From NCBI RefSeq assembly GCF_003311645.1, contig NZ_QEST01000272.1, forward strand, positions 62,001-126,000: a DNA stretch of 64,000 nucleotides, read 5' to 3'. A program made the translations under genes and the position numbers. Below are positions 8,122 to 17,116 of this stretch, piece after piece. Source of the stretch: Streptomyces sp. PT12. GTDB taxonomy: Bacteria > Actinomycetota > Actinomycetes > Streptomycetales > Streptomycetaceae. The notes beneath the pieces are model-generated. The model saw only the letters and a list, made by a program, of their open reading frames with translations. It did not search any database and was not told the DNA's origin. Each line of letters opens with the position of its first letter. The stretch's first letter is position 1.

Positions 8122-8810
8122 GCGGCCTGGTCCGTCGCTCCGGCCTCCCGGCCGTCGACGACGGTGACGGTGCGGTCCGCGAGGGTGGCCACCTCGGCGT
8201 CGTGGGTGGCGAGCACCACGGTGATGCTGTGCGAGCGGCCCGCGGTGGTCAGGGTGCGCAGCACCTGCGCCCGGTCCGCGCAGTGCAGCGGCGCGGTCGG
8301 CTCGTCGGCGAACAGCACGTCGGGCTGATGCACCAGGGCGCGGGCGATGGCGACGCGCTGCCGCTGGGACTGGAGCAGCGCCGCGGGCCGCTTCCTGGCG
8401 CACTCGCCGACGTCCAGCCGTTCGAGCCACTCGAGCGCCGTGCGGCGGGCCTGACGGGGCGCGCCGCCCGCGAGCAGCAGCGGGAGCGCCGCGTTCTCCC
8501 ACGCGGTCAGCTCCGGCACCAGCTGCGGGGAGTCGCCGATCCAGCCGAAGCGGTCGCGGCGCAGCCGCTCGCGTGAGGTGGCGGTGAGGGTGTGCACGGG
8601 CATGCTGTTGAACCACACCTCGCCCTCGTCGGGCACCAGCTGTCCCGAGAGGCAGCCGAGGAGGGTGGTCTTGCCGCAGCCGCGCGGGCCCGTCACGGCG
8701 AGGATCTCGCCCTGCCGCACGCCGAGGGTGACTCCGAGGAGGGCGGGTGAGCCGTTGTGTGCATAGTGCAGATCGCGTGTCCACAGCACGTCGTTGTCGG
8801 GTGGGGCCAT
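8103..8810 (-). CDS. ABC transporter ATP-binding protein with degenerate signature motif
   Basis: A 235-residue ATPase of the LolD/MacB-like group. Walker A is GPRGCGKTT, Walker B is DVLFADEPT and the H-loop region is [11 protein letters not shown]. The expected LSGGQ signature is replaced by LLQSQ (in [15 protein letters not shown]), while the flanking helix is conserved. The signature normally completes the ATP site of the partner protomer, so catalytic efficiency may be altered. Translation starts at ATG 8810 behind GGAGGTG; an in-frame extension upstream to 9134 has no ribosome site. It overlaps the permease gene by 19 bases. Confidence 0.82.
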   Translation of the reverse strand: MAPPDNDVLWTRDLHYAHNGSPALLGVTLGVRQGEILAVTGPRGCGKTTLLGCLSGQLVPDEGEVWFNSMPVHTLTATSRERLRRDRFGWIGDSPQLVPELTAWENAALPLLLAGGAPRQARRTALEWLERLDVGECARKRPAALLQSQRQRVAIARALVHQPDVLFADEPTAPLHCADRAQVLRTLTTAGRSHSITVVLATHDAEVATLADRTVTVVDGREAGATDQAACSLSA

Positions 8811-9118
8811 GGGGGCGGCACCTCCGCTCGTTGTCGCTGCTATCGCTCGTCTCCCCCGTGACGCTGGCACAGGGCCGCCGACGGTCCGCGGGCGACTCGG
8901 CGAGTAGTCCGAAGAATCCTCCGGACGGTGCAGACGCCCGGCGCCATGGCGAAGAATCTCTCTCCAGCGGTGATTCCGGACGCCGTTTTTCCGTGTCTCA
9001 CCCGCATAGGGCGGCGGATCTATGGTCCGTGCCGGTGTTGTGTGACCGGGCTGGGGGCATAGGCTGCCCAGGAGATCAGGGGGTCCCCAGCATCGGACCG
9101 GGAAGGCAGGAGGGTGCC
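8811..9118. other. Divergent intergenic region
   Basis: About 308 bases separate the ABC operon (minus) from the aldehyde dehydrogenase (plus). Apart from the candidate plus-strand promoter at 9038-9065 and the two ribosome sites, I see no gene, strong hairpin or long repeat. Confidence 0.5.
9038..9065 (+). promoter_or_regulatory. Candidate promoter for aminobutyraldehyde dehydrogenase
   Basis: A -35-like TTGTGT (9038-9043) and a -10-like TAGGCT (9060-9065) are separated by 16 bases, about 53 bases before the start codon. Found by eye. Confidence 0.4.
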
Positions 9119-10552
9119 GTGACGACCGAGCCACGCCGTTTGCGCAACTACATCGACGGGGAGTTCAGGGACGCCGCGGACGGGCGGACGATGGAGGTGG
9201 CGGATCCCACGACCGGCGAGGCGTACACCACCGCCCCGCTGTCGGGCGCCTCGGACGTGGACGCCGCGATGGAGGCCGCCGCGCGGGCGTTCCCCGCCTG
9301 GCGCGACACCACCCCCGCGGAACGCCAGCTGGCGCTGCTGCGGATCGCGGACGCGTTCGAGCGCCACGCCGACGAGCTGCTCGCCGTCGAGTGCGAGAAC
9401 ACCGGCAAGCCCTTGGAGGTGACCCGCCAGGAGGAGCTGCCGATGATGCTGGAGCAGATCCGGTTCTTTGCGGGCGCGGCCCGCATGCTCGAGGGCAAGT
9501 CGGCCGGCGAGTACATGGAGGGGCTGACGTCGTTCGTGCGCCGGGAGCCGGTCGGCGTGTGCGCGCAGGTCACGCCGTGGAACTACCCGGTGATGATGGC
9601 CGTGTGGAAGTTCGCCCCCGCGCTCGCGGCGGGGAACACCGTGGTCATCAAGCCGTCCGACACGACGCCCGCGTCCACGGTGTTCGTCGCGGGGCTGATG
9701 GGCGAGATCCTGCCGCCCGGTGTGTTCAACGTCGTGTGCGGGGACCGCGACACCGGGCGGCTCATGGTCGAGCACCCGGTCCCCGCGATGGCCTCCATCA
9801 CCGGCTCGATCCGCGCGGGCGTCGAGGTGGCCGCCGCCGCGGCCAAGGACCTCAAGCGCGTCCACCTTGAGCTCGGCGGCAAGGCGCCCTGTCTGGTCTT
9901 CGAGGACGCCGACCTCGCCGCCGCCGCCGAGGGCATCAGGGACGCGGGGTTCTTCAACGCCGGGCAGGACTGCACCGCCGCCACCCGCGTGCTGGTGCAC
10001 GCGTCGGTCCACGACGCGTTCGTCGCCGCGCTCACCAAGGCCACCGACGAGGTCAGGACCGGCGATGTGAGCGACCCCGACTGCACCTACGGCCCGCTGA
10101 GCAGCGCGGGGCACCTGGCCAAGGTCGAGGGGTTCATCGAACGCCTCCCGGCCCACGCGACCGTGGTGACGGGCGGCCACCGGGTGGGGGAGCGCGGCTG
10201 GTTCTACGCGCCCACCCTGGTCACGGGCTGCCGCCAGGACGACGAGATCGTCCAGCACGAGGTCTTCGGCCCGGTGATCACCGTGCAGAGCTTCGCCGAC
10301 GACGACGAGGCGACCCGCTTCGCCAACGGCACCGACTACGGCCTCGCCTCCTCCGTGTGGACGAGGGACCACGGTCGCGCGATGCGGCTGTCCAAGGCGC
10401 TCGACTTCGGCTGCGTCTGGATCAACACGCACATCCCGCTGGTCGGGGAGATGCCGCACGGGGGGTTCAAGAAGTCCGGCTACGGCAAGGACCTCTCCGC
10501 CTACAGCCTGGAGGACTACACGCGCGTCAAGCACGTGATGACCCAGCTGTAG
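9119..10552 (+). CDS. Gamma-aminobutyraldehyde dehydrogenase family aldehyde dehydrogenase
   Basis: A 477-residue NAD(P)-dependent aldehyde dehydrogenase. Family residues are present: cofactor-binding TPWNYP and IKPS (Lys178), general base Glu251 in LELGGKAP, and nucleophile Cys285 in [13 protein letters not shown]. Overall resemblance is greatest to PatD/Prr-type enzymes, which oxidise 4-aminobutyraldehyde to GABA during putrescine breakdown, although betaine aldehyde dehydrogenases are close relatives. GTG 9119 is chosen because AGGAGG lies six bases upstream; a longer in-frame reading upstream has no ribosome site. GabT, a PucR regulator and a second aldehyde dehydrogenase lie within 12 kb, which supports a role in amine catabolism. 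Confidence 0.85.
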   Translation: MTTEPRRLRNYIDGEFRDAADGRTMEVADPTTGEAYTTAPLSGASDVDAAMEAAARAFPAWRDTTPAERQLALLRIADAFERHADELLAVECENTGKPLEVTRQEELPMMLEQIRFFAGAARMLEGKSAGEYMEGLTSFVRREPVGVCAQVTPWNYPVMMAVWKFAPALAAGNTVVIKPSDTTPASTVFVAGLMGEILPPGVFNVVCGDRDTGRLMVEHPVPAMASITGSIRAGVEVAAAAAKDLKRVHLELGGKAPCLVFEDADLAAAAEGIRDAGFFNAGQDCTAATRVLVHASVHDAFVAALTKATDEVRTGDVSDPDCTYGPLSSAGHLAKVEGFIERLPAHATVVTGGHRVGERGWFYAPTLVTGCRQDDEIVQHEVFGPVITVQSFADDDEATRFANGTDYGLASSVWTRDHGRAMRLSKALDFGCVWINTHIPLVGEMPHGGFKKSGYGKDLSAYSLEDYTRVKHVMTQL

Positions 10553-10558
10553 CGCGCG

Positions 10559-10587
10559 CCGCCCCCCGCTACCCGCGGGAGGGGCGG
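10559..10587. terminator. Hairpin between convergent genes
   Basis: CCGCCCC (10559-10565) pairs with GGGGCGG (10581-10587), and an inner CCGC/GCGG pair extends the stem with a small bulge. It lies between the aldehyde dehydrogenase stop and the phosphodiesterase gene and overlaps the latter's 3' end. It could serve both strands. Confidence 0.5.
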
Positions 10588-11252
10588 TCGAGCTCCCGGC
10601 GCAGCGCCGCGATCCTGTTGGTGGTGATCGCGGTGACGCCGAGGCCGGTCAGCCGCCGCATCGTGCGGCGGCTGTCGACCGTCCAGGCCGCGACCCGGTA
10701 CCCCTCGGCCCACGCGGCCAGCACGGTGGCCCGGGTGACCAGGCCCCAGCGGTAGTTCAGCCAGCGGGGCCGCACCTCGGCCAGCAGGGAGGCGCGCGGG
10801 CGCGAGGCGCGTTTCCAGGTAAGCGCGATCTCCGCGTCGGCGTCCGCCGCCCGCACCGCGCGCAGCGCGCCCGGGTCGCCGCAGTAGTACACGCGCTCCT
10901 CCGCGCCCAGCTCCCGCACGGTCGCGACCGCCGCGCGCGCGGTCACGGGAAGTCGCTCGGGCAGGTCGATCAGCGTGCGCACGGGCGCGGTGACGGTCAG
11001 CGCCTCGGCGAGCGTCGGGACGCCACCGCCCGTTAGCCGGGCGACCTCGCGCGCGGTCAGCTCGGCCACCGCGGCGCGGTGGCCCCACAGGCGTTCGAGC
11101 GTGGCGTCGTGCACCACCACAGGGACGCCGTCCGCCGTGGCGCGCACATCCAGCTCGATCGCGTCGGCGCCCGCCGCGACGGCCGAGGCGAACGACGCCA
11201 GGGTGTTCTCGCGCGCCACGTACGGGTCGCCGCGGTGGGCGACCGCGATCAC
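10569..11252 (-). CDS. Glycerophosphodiester phosphodiesterase
   Basis: A 227-residue GDPD-family enzyme that cleaves glycerophosphodiesters to glycerol 3-phosphate and an alcohol. Visible motifs are AHRGDPYVARENTLASF at the N terminus (catalytic His6), IELDVRATADGVPVVVHD (metal-binding Glu/Asp and the second catalytic His), and a C-terminal VAAWTVDS strand typical of the TIM barrel. It has no signal peptide, so it is likely cytoplasmic. The start is GTG 11252, overlapping the adenosine deaminase stop by four bases (GTGA), which indicates translational coupling. Confidence 0.88.
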   Translation of the reverse strand: MIAVAHRGDPYVARENTLASFASAVAAGADAIELDVRATADGVPVVVHDATLERLWGHRAAVAELTAREVARLTGGGVPTLAEALTVTAPVRTLIDLPERLPVTARAAVATVRELGAEERVYYCGDPGALRAVRAADADAEIALTWKRASRPRASLLAEVRPRWLNYRWGLVTRATVLAAWAEGYRVAAWTVDSRRTMRRLTGLGVTAITTNRIAALRRELDRPSRG

Positions 11253-12271
11253 CCCCGCCACGCGGCCAGGTGCGCGTCGATCTCGCCCATGAGGCGCGCC
11301 TTGCCCGCCTCGTCGAGGAACGAGGCGGCCACGGCGTTCCTCGCGAGCGCCGCCACCCCGGCCTCGTCCAGGTCGAGCAGCCGGGCCGCGATGGCGTACT
11401 CGGCGTTGAGGTCGGTGGAGAACATCGGCGGGTCGTCGCTGTTGATCGTCACCAGCACCCCGGCCTCGACCATGCGCCGCAGCGGGTGCTCGTCGAGGGA
11501 CGCCACGGCCTTGGTCGCGACGTTGGACGTCGGGCATACCTCCAGCGGGACGCGGCGCTCGGCCAGATAGGCGAGCAGCTCGGGGTCGTCGGCCGCGCTG
11601 GTGCCGTGCCCGACGCGCTCGGCGCGCAGCTCGCGGATCGCGTCCCACACCGTTTCCGGGCCCGTGGTCTCCCCCGCGTGCGGGACGCTGTGCAGACCGG
11701 CCGCGAAGGCCCGGTCGAAGTACGGCTTGAACTGCGGCCTCGGCCAGCCGATCTCGGGCCCGCCGAGGCCGAAGCCGATCAGTCCCTCGGGGCGCAGGTC
11801 GACGGCCATCCGCGCGGTCTCCTCAGCGGCGGGCAGGCCGAGCTCGCCGGGGATGTCGAAGATCCAGCGCAGCACGACGCCCAGGTCGCGCTCGGCGGCG
11901 GTCCTGGCGTCCTCGATGGCCTCCATGAACGCCTGGTCGGGGATGCCGCGCAGCACGGAGGTGTGCGGGGTGACGGTCAGCTCGGCGTAGCGGATGTTCT
12001 GCCTGGCCATGTCGCGCGCGACCTCGTAGGTGAGCAGCCTGACGTCCTCGGCGTCCCTGATCAGCTCGACCACGGCGATGTAGATCTCGATGAAGTGCGC
12101 GAAGTCGCGGAACGTGAAGAACTCGGCCAGCGTCTCCGGGTCCTTGGGCACGCGCGAGTCCGGGTGGCGCGCGGCGAGCTCGGCGACGATGCGGGGCGAG
12201 GCGGAGCCCACGTGGTGGACGTGCAGCTCGGCCTTGGGCAGCCCGGCGATGAAGGCGGTGAGATCGGTCAA
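11249..12271 (-). CDS. add: Adenosine deaminase
   Basis: A 340-residue zinc enzyme that deaminates adenosine (and deoxyadenosine) to inosine in purine salvage. Zinc ligands His17 and His19 sit in ELHVHHVG; VPHAGET and NSDDPPMF carry the remaining catalytic and metal residues. The chosen start is the rare TTG at 12271, because GGAGG lies at ideal distance upstream and the following TDLTAFIAGLPKAELH matches the usual N terminus of actinomycete adenosine deaminases. An in-frame ATG at 12304 lacks such support. It is the first gene of a two-gene operon with the phosphodiesterase. Confidence 0.9.
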   Translation of the reverse strand: MTDLTAFIAGLPKAELHVHHVGSASPRIVAELAARHPDSRVPKDPETLAEFFTFRDFAHFIEIYIAVVELIRDAEDVRLLTYEVARDMARQNIRYAELTVTPHTSVLRGIPDQAFMEAIEDARTAAERDLGVVLRWIFDIPGELGLPAAEETARMAVDLRPEGLIGFGLGGPEIGWPRPQFKPYFDRAFAAGLHSVPHAGETTGPETVWDAIRELRAERVGHGTSAADDPELLAYLAERRVPLEVCPTSNVATKAVASLDEHPLRRMVEAGVLVTINSDDPPMFSTDLNAEYAIAARLLDLDEAGVAALARNAVAASFLDEAGKARLMGEIDAHLAAWRG

Positions 12272-12368
12272 CGGAGCCTCCGGGGCGAGTCGGTGCCCGC
12301 ACATCGTAGGCGGGCGCCGCGCGGCCGCGACACGGCCTTAAGGTATGGCCAACGATGGGGGAGGGACT

Positions 12369-13157
12369 GTGACCGCTGACCCGTACGCCGGGTGGCCGCC
12401 GCCGCAGGGGGCGTACCCCGCGCCGCCGCCCGCGCCCGCCCGGCCGCGCAACGGCGTCGGCACGGCCGCGCTGCTCATGGGCGGCGGGGGCGCGTGGCTC
12501 TGCTGGACGTTCGCGGCCAGCGCCCTCGGCCTCGCCTGCGGGCTGCTGGCCACCGCCCTCGGCGCGTGGGGCGTGGTGCGCGCCCGGCGCGGGATCGCGA
12601 GCAACGGGGGCGAGGCGCTGGGCGCGATGTGGCTCGGCATCGGCTCGACGGTCATCTCGGCCGTGCTGACCGTGCTGTTCGTGGCCTGGCTGCCCGGGAC
12701 CACCGGGGTGGTCTCCGATGCGGGCGACGCCTACCTGGCCGCGGCGGGCGATGAGGTCGCCTTCGACGACGGGGTCACGGTCGTCATCGCCGAGCCGCTG
12801 CCCACGGGCGGCGCGGGCACCGTCTCCCTTGAGATCACGGTCGTCAACGGCGCCGATGGGCCGCTCGACATGGGCGAGGGCGCGCTGCGGGTGTTCACCG
12901 GCGACGAACGGGTGCCCAACGAGCTGCTCGAGCTGACCGCGCCCGCCCCCGCCGAGCTGGTGACCGGGGAGTCGGCGCGGCTCACGTACCGCGTCCCGCT
13001 GCCGGACCCCGGCGCGGGCTATCTGTCGGTGGACTTCGCGCCGGGCGAGGACCACGCGTTCGGCTACTGGGACCTCGCCCTGGGCGACGGCGGATCGCGG
13101 GACCCCGAGGAGCGCGAGGACGCGGACGACGCGGGGGGTCCCGAGATCTCCGTCTGA
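12369..13157 (+). CDS. DUF4190/DUF4352-like membrane-anchored protein
   Basis: A 262-residue protein. Residues 1-30 are Pro-rich (PPPQGAYPAPPPAPARP), followed by two or three hydrophobic helices in residues ~35-115, as in DUF4190 proteins. The remaining ~140 residues form an extracytoplasmic domain with Ig-like strands (VSLEITVVNGADGPLDM) resembling DUF4352 domains, then an acidic tail. GTG 12369 is preferred over ATG 12345 because GGGGGAGGGA sits just before it. Function is unknown. The gene stands alone, upstream of a tandem-repeat spacer. Confidence 0.72.
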   Translation: MTADPYAGWPPPQGAYPAPPPAPARPRNGVGTAALLMGGGGAWLCWTFAASALGLACGLLATALGAWGVVRARRGIASNGGEALGAMWLGIGSTVISAVLTVLFVAWLPGTTGVVSDAGDAYLAAAGDEVAFDDGVTVVIAEPLPTGGAGTVSLEITVVNGADGPLDMGEGALRVFTGDERVPNELLELTAPAPAELVTGESARLTYRVPLPDPGAGYLSVDFAPGEDHAFGYWDLALGDGGSRDPEEREDADDAGGPEISV

Positions 13158-13184
13158 GCGCGGCGGGGCCCGGCGCGGGGCGCG

Positions 13185-13222
13185 GGGGCGTGGGGCACGG
13201 GGCGTGGGGCACGGGGCGTGGG
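13185..13222. repeat. Short tandem repeat
   Basis: A 14-base unit (GGGGCGTGGGGCAC) is present 2.7 times in the spacer after the DUF4190-like gene. It is probably a slippage-prone, non-functional repeat. Confidence 0.8.
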
Positions 13223-13323
13223 AGAAAGCCCCGCGAAGTCGCGTAAGGATCCGGCCTCTTCCCCGTCCCTCACCCTGACCCGACCGGTTCGCGCCTGGGC
13301 CGGCGGGGGTGAGGAGGAGCGCG

Positions 13324-13782
13324 ATGACCGCGAGTGGCCGGATCAGGTCGGCGATCGAGTGGCTGGCATCGGCGGCGCCCGAGCCCGAAGCCTGCCGCTG
13401 GGAGTGGGAGCGGCACCCGATGGGGGTGGCCCTCCTGCCAGCGGGCCGCATATGGGATGTGCTGATCCTGCCGGGAACGCTCGGCTACCCCACGTACGAC
13501 GTGCTGAGCCGGGTGATCGAACGGCCGGGGCCCGTGCTCGCCGACCACGCCAACGCCAGGATCGGCTTCTTCGTGCCGCCCGGCACGGCGGGCCGGTGGC
13601 TCGGCACCGGGGTGCGCGCGGCGGGGCGGGGCAGCTGGGTGGTGGTGCCGCACCCGATGCGCACGGCCAACGGGGTGCGCTGGCTCGTGCCGCCCGACGG
13701 CTCGGGGGTGCTCACCGACCCGGCCGTGCTGGAGCTGGCCATGCACGAGGCCGCGGCGATCGTGGGGCGGGAGCCCCGCTGA
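13324..13782 (+). CDS. Conserved hypothetical protein (primase/polymerase-N-like)
   Basis: A 152-residue soluble protein. The layout (SAIEWLASAAPEPEAC, WDVLILPG, GPVLADHANARIGFFVPPGTAGRW, VVVPHPMRTANGVRWLVPPDG) resembles the short N-terminal bifunctional-primase/polymerase-like proteins common in streptomycetes, but the metal-binding catalytic acidic residues of a real primase are not evident. It is therefore unlikely to be a polymerase. ATG 13324 follows GAGGAGG (13311-13317). A 10-bp hairpin follows the stop. It stands alone next to gabT, which runs the other way. Confidence 0.65.
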   Translation: MTASGRIRSAIEWLASAAPEPEACRWEWERHPMGVALLPAGRIWDVLILPGTLGYPTYDVLSRVIERPGPVLADHANARIGFFVPPGTAGRWLGTGVRAAGRGSWVVVPHPMRTANGVRWLVPPDGSGVLTDPAVLELAMHEAAAIVGREPR

Positions 13783-13791
13783 CGCACGACC

Positions 13792-13820
13792 GCCCCGGAG
13801 CCTTGGGGGAGCTCCGGGGC
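13792..13820 (+). terminator. Hairpin terminator
   Basis: A perfect 10-bp inverted repeat (GCCCCGGAGC, 13792-13801, complement 13811-13820) with a 9-nt loop lies nine bases after the upstream stop codon. Confidence 0.75.
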
Positions 13821-14049
13821 GTGGTGTCGTCGCCGCGCGGACGGCCGCTCGCCCCGGGGGGTGTGGGGCGGGCGGAACCGGTCCGAAGGAGTGCGGGAGT
13901 CTGGCTGCTCTCGCCACGGCTTCGACGGTACGGCAGGTCAGCGCCCCGGGAAGCCGCCCGCCGCGTATCCGCATCACATCCCCGCAGCTTCTCCATGGTG
14001 GAACGGCCGTGGGCACAGGGGCTTTCCTGATCCGCGCCCGTCCCCGCGC

Positions 14050-15408
14050 TCACGCGCCGGCGACGGCCTCGGCGACGATGTCGAGGCCCTCGCGCAGCAG
14101 GTCGTCGCCGATCACCAGGGGCGGCAGGAACCGCAGGACGTTGCCGTAGGTGCCCGTGGTGAGGACGACCAGGCCCGCGCGGTGGCAGGCCGCGGCGACG
14201 GCGGCGGTGGCGGCGGGGTCGGGGTCCTTGGTGCCGGGCTTCACGATCTCCACGGCGAGCATCGCGCCGCGCCCGCGCACGTCGCCGATCAGCGGGTGCT
14301 TCTCGGCCAGCGCGAGCAGCCGCGGCTTCATGATCTCCTCGATGTGCCTTGCCCTCGCCGCCAGGTCGAGCTCGCGCATCGTCTCGATGGCGCCGAGGGC
14401 CGCCGCGCACGCCACGGGGTTGCCTCCGTAGGTGCCGCCGAGGCCGCCGGAGTGGACGGCGTCCATGACCTCGGCGCGCCCGGTGACGGCGGCGAGCGGT
14501 AGGCCGCCCGCGATGCCCTTGGCCGTGGTGATCAGGTCGGGCACGATGCCCTCGTCCTCGCACGCGAACCACTGCCCCGTCCGGCAGAAGCCCGACTGGA
14601 TCTCGTCGGCGATCAGCACGATCCCGTGCTCCTTCGCGAACGCGGCGACGCGCGGCAGGAAGCCCCGCGCGGGCACGATGAACCCGCCCTCGCCCAGCAC
14701 CGGCTCGACGACGATCGCGGCGGTCTCCGAGGCCCCGATCTGCTTGGTGATCTGGTCGATGACCTGGGCCGCGGCCTCCTCGGCGCAGTGCTCGGGGCCG
14801 GTCGGCCAGCGGTACGGGTACGCCATCGGCACGCGGTAGATCTCGGGCGCGAACGGGCCGAAGCCGTGCTTGTAGGGCATGCTCTTGGCGGTCAGCGCCA
14901 TCGTGAGGTTGGTGCGGCCGTGGTAGCCGTGCTCGAAGACGACGACCGCCTGGCGCTTGGTGTGGTAGCGGGCGATCTTGACGGCGTTCTCCACCGCCTC
15001 GGCGCCCGAGTTCAGCAGGATCGACTTCTTGGCGTGGTCGCCCGGGGTCAGCGCGGCCAGCTCCTCGCACACCTCGACATAGCCCTCGTAGGGCGTGACC
15101 ATCGCACATGTGTGGGTGAAGCGCGCCAGCTGCTCGCCCGCGCGCCGCACCACGGCCTCTGCGCTGTTGCCGACGGAGGTGACGGCGATGCCAGAGCCGA
15201 AGTCGATCAGGCTGTTGCCGTCGACGTCCTCCACGACGCCGCCGCCGGCCCGCGCGGCGAAGACGGGCATCACCGTGCCCACGCCCGCGGCGACGGCGGC
15301 CTGCTTGCGCGCCATCAGCTCCCGCGAGAGCGGTCCCGGGATCTCGGTGACGAGCTTGCGCCGCTGGGGGAGGGAAGGGCCACCGGACAGTTCGGTCATG
15401 GCGGTCAT
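14050..15408 (-). CDS. gabT: 4-aminobutyrate aminotransferase
   Basis: A 452-residue class III PLP-dependent transaminase that moves the amino group of GABA to 2-oxoglutarate, giving succinic semialdehyde. Features are LLNSGAEAVENAVKIAR (PLP-phosphate loop), the ADEIQSGFCRTG segment with the conserved Asp, the Schiff-base Lys297 in TTAKGIAGG, and GGTYGGNPVACAAA. Start ATG 15408 is chosen for the GAGGAG upstream; a second ATG nine bases later is also possible. With the PucR regulator and the two aldehyde dehydrogenases it suggests a GABA/polyamine catabolic region, although the genes are not contiguous. Confidence 0.93.
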   Translation of the reverse strand: MTAMTELSGGPSLPQRRKLVTEIPGPLSRELMARKQAAVAAGVGTVMPVFAARAGGGVVEDVDGNSLIDFGSGIAVTSVGNSAEAVVRRAGEQLARFTHTCAMVTPYEGYVEVCEELAALTPGDHAKKSILLNSGAEAVENAVKIARYHTKRQAVVVFEHGYHGRTNLTMALTAKSMPYKHGFGPFAPEIYRVPMAYPYRWPTGPEHCAEEAAAQVIDQITKQIGASETAAIVVEPVLGEGGFIVPARGFLPRVAAFAKEHGIVLIADEIQSGFCRTGQWFACEDEGIVPDLITTAKGIAGGLPLAAVTGRAEVMDAVHSGGLGGTYGGNPVACAAALGAIETMRELDLAARARHIEEIMKPRLLALAEKHPLIGDVRGRGAMLAVEIVKPGTKDPDPAATAAVAAACHRAGLVVLTTGTYGNVLRFLPPLVIGDDLLREGLDIVAEAVAGA

Positions 15409-15588
15409 GCGTGCACTCCTCGTCGCGAAAGGGCCTGTTGTGCTCACTCCTGGCAGGCCAGGCTAGGGCCCTTCCCCGCGCTCCGGCATGCTCCACCCCG
15501 GAGTGGTCGGGGCGTGGGGTTGTCCGCCGCGGAGGGCTCGGCGGCGGTGTCGACGGCGGAGTCGGGGGCGGTGTCGGCGGCGGAGCTG

Positions 15589-16935
15589 TCAGCGGTCGAG
15601 CTGCGGGACGCGGCCGCCCTGGGCCGGGGATATGCGGCGGCCCTCGCTGTCGAAGACATAGAGCTGGTCCAGGTCGAGCAGCAGCGGAACGCGCTCGCCG
15701 AGCCGGGGCTGCACATCCATCCCGGCCCGCACCACCAGGCCTTCGCTCACCCGGCCCGACGGCGTGGGCGACGGCGGCTCGGGCGCCCGCTCGGCCGCAC
15801 CGCCCGCTCCGGGGCGCGCGCCGGACGCCGAGCGCCCCCCGCGGCCGAGCACCTGCCACACCCGGTGCTTCCTCGGCCGCCTGCCGTGGCCGCGCGCGAC
15901 CGGCGGGCGTGGCGCCTCCAGGCCGTCCACCTCGGCGTGCCTGGCGCCGGTGCTCACATGGACCAGCGACTCGTGGCCCTGGTACTCGACGTGCTGCACC
16001 ACCCCGTTGAGCAGCGCCTCGCTAGGGCGCATCTCGCCGGGGGCCGCGATCCGCACCGCCTCCGAGCGCACCCCCACCGTGATTGAGCGGCCCATCTGCA
16101 CCCGCAGCAGCTGGTGGTCGTCGCTCAGCGGCTGGGGCAGCATGATCCGCTGGGTGCCGAAGTCGATCGACATGCGCCCGTCGAGCGGCGCGTACACGGT
16201 GGCGCGCAGCAGGTTGATGCGCGGGGTGCCGACGAACGCCGCCACGAAGACGTTGTCGGGAAGGCGGTAGACGTCCCGCGCGGTGCCGGTCTGCTGGAGC
16301 ACCCCGTCGCGCATCACCGCGACCCGGTCGCCAAGGGACATCGCCTCGGACTGGTCGTGCGTCACATAGACCGTCGTCACGCCCAGGTGCCGGGTGAGGG
16401 TGGCGATCTCGGCGCGCAGCCGGTTGCGGAGCTTGGCGTCGAGGTTGGACAGCGGCTCGTCGAGCAGGAACGCCGTCGGCCTGCGCACGATCGCCCGGCC
16501 CATCGCCACGCGCTGCCGCTCGCCTCCGGAGAGCTGGGCGGGGTAGCGGTCCATCAGGTCCTCGATGCCCAGCAGGCGCGCCGCCTCGTTCACCCGCGGC
16601 CCGTCGTCGAGGCGCGGCGCCTCGATGCGCAGCGGGAAGCCGATGTTCTGGCGGCTGGTCATGTTGGGGTAGAGCGCGTAGTCCTGGAAGACCATGGCGA
16701 GCTGGCGCTGTCCTGGCGGCAGGTGGTTGGCGTACTCGCCGTCCAGCAGCAGCCTGCCCGAGGTGATGTCCTCGAGGCCCGCGATCATCCGCAGGACGGT
16801 GGATTTCCCGCAGCCCGAGGGGCCGAGCAGCACGACGAACTCCCCCGGGGCGATGTCCAGGTTGAGCCGGTGCACGGCGACGACGTTCCTGGGGAACGTC
16901 TTGGTGACGTCTCGGAGCGAGATGGCGCGAGTCAT
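15589..16935 (-). CDS. Orphan MalK/UgpC-type ABC ATPase
   Basis: A 448-residue ATPase of the carbohydrate-importer class. Walker A is GPSGCGKST (38-46), followed by Q-loop VFQDYALYP, signature LSGGERQRVAMGRAI, Walker B AFLLDEPLSNLD and H-loop YVTHDQ. The C-terminal ~220 residues hold the MOP/TOBE regulatory domain, interrupted by a ~60-residue basic then Pro/Gly/Ala-rich insertion (around residues 340-400) before the final strand LYVFDSEGRRI. No permease or binding protein is adjacent. It could energise distant importers, as MsiK does in streptomycetes. No good ribosome site precedes ATG 16935, but the next residues fit the family N terminus. Confidence 0.83.
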   Translation of the reverse strand: MTRAISLRDVTKTFPRNVVAVHRLNLDIAPGEFVVLLGPSGCGKSTVLRMIAGLEDITSGRLLLDGEYANHLPPGQRQLAMVFQDYALYPNMTSRQNIGFPLRIEAPRLDDGPRVNEAARLLGIEDLMDRYPAQLSGGERQRVAMGRAIVRRPTAFLLDEPLSNLDAKLRNRLRAEIATLTRHLGVTTVYVTHDQSEAMSLGDRVAVMRDGVLQQTGTARDVYRLPDNVFVAAFVGTPRINLLRATVYAPLDGRMSIDFGTQRIMLPQPLSDDHQLLRVQMGRSITVGVRSEAVRIAAPGEMRPSEALLNGVVQHVEYQGHESLVHVSTGARHAEVDGLEAPRPPVARGHGRRPRKHRVWQVLGRGGRSASGARPGAGGAAERAPEPPSPTPSGRVSEGLVVRAGMDVQPRLGERVPLLLDLDQLYVFDSEGRRISPAQGGRVPQLDR

Positions 16936-17116
16936 AGAGGGTTCAGCCCGGGGTCTTCGTTGAGCCAGCTGTGGTCCTGGAACGTAGCGCACCAGTTGTC
17001 CCAGCGGAACGGGTATGCACAGGTTGGCCCATCGCATATTCGACGGCTCGCCCTGCACTAGATTGGATCGACGACGCTCGGCCAGCCGGTGGCACTGTCA
17101 GGGGGCTCGGCACCGC

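Noticed and set aside
13185-13222. Possible CRISPR-like or regulatory repeat
   Set aside because: Only about 2.7 copies of a 14-base unit with no spacers; best explained as a simple tandem repeat.
13861-14049. Short open frames after the primase-like gene
   Set aside because: Codon use is not actinomycete-like and no ribosome site precedes them; I treat this as non-coding spacer between the hairpin and gabT.
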